A DNA stretch of 64,000 bases from Mesostigma viride. Taxonomy: Eukaryota; Streptophyta; Mesostigmatophyceae; Mesostigmatales; Mesostigmataceae. Numbering within the stretch: position 1 is the stretch's first letter; the number at the start of each line of letters is the position of its first letter. The stretch covers positions 629,501 through 693,500 of the forward strand of contig RPFO01000240.1 of the NCBI GenBank assembly GCA_009746045.1. The letters run 5' to 3'. Position numbers and translations under genes: made by a program. The notes beneath the pieces are model-generated. The model was not told the origin of the DNA. It ran no database searches and worked only from the letters and a program-made list of their open reading frames with translations. This document shows positions 63,974-64,000 of this stretch, piece after piece.

Positions 63974-64000
63974 CTGCAGAAGGTATCTCTGGATATTCAG

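Larger units (their letters stand above)
46547..64000 (-). mobile_element. Ty3/gypsy copy 4, diverged, inverted, 5' end off window
   Basis: Reads right to left: gag, protease, [solo LTR with TTAA transposon], RT, RNase H, [copia C], integrase, chromodomain, ORF3, 3' LTR. It is GC-richer and clearly diverged in protein from copies 1-3, but has the same order, including ORF3. It is inserted into ORF3 of copy 3. The right-hand flank, and so the target duplication, is off the window. Confidence 0.9.

Overview
The window is eukaryotic nuclear DNA made almost entirely of nested transposable elements. I found no ordinary host gene, rRNA, tRNA or CRISPR array. The elements are chromodomain Ty3/gypsy retrotransposons, divergent Ty1/copia-like retrotransposons, TTAA-duplicating DNA transposons, one LINE fragment and one foldback element. 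This mix suggests a large repeat-rich genome, plausibly an alga or other green-lineage protist. The species is an inference I cannot confirm from sequence alone.

Left block (1-23112, + strand). Two head-to-tail copies of one gypsy element share the LTR at 6599-7171, with a further LTR at 22540-23112. Outside their private insertions the copies are nearly identical. Both carry the same pol frameshifts and the same deletion of integrase and chromodomain. Copy 1 carries a 1.7 kb piggyBac-like element in a TTAA site that is still empty in copy 2. Copy 2 has its gag split by a 5.7 kb foldback element and by an unclassified 1.2 kb insert. Copy 2 also keeps a leader ORF with an RNase H1 hybrid-binding-like domain. 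Both keep a 749-codon extra ORF (ORF3) downstream of pol.

Middle block (23113-34481). This begins with copia-like element A, whose protease-like domain lies downstream of integrase in one ORF. A TTAA-flanked DNA transposon follows (AT-hooks, DDE domain with an SDGD motif, PHD finger). That transposon is interrupted by a 5'-truncated LINE with a 13 bp target duplication.

Right block (34482-64000). Gypsy copy 3 (+) has an LTR fused directly to protease, an almost complete integrase with chromodomain, and ORF3. Copia-like element B (identical LTRs) is inserted in it. A diverged gypsy element on the minus strand (copy 4, 46547 to the window end) is inserted in its ORF3. Copy 4 in turn carries copia-like element C (51555-57710) and a solo LTR (59569-62594) holding a second TTAA transposon.

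The most novel signal is the copia-like family A/B/C. In all three the inferred domain order is INT-PR-RT-RNase H. The PR active site is DT followed by N, K or Q rather than DTG, and the RT catalytic box is HGDD. In B and C the LTRs begin AGTT and end AACT rather than TG...CA, with verified 5 bp target duplications. The second novel signal is the pair of accessory ORFs in the gypsy family: the hybrid-binding leader ORF and the conserved ORF3 in the env position.
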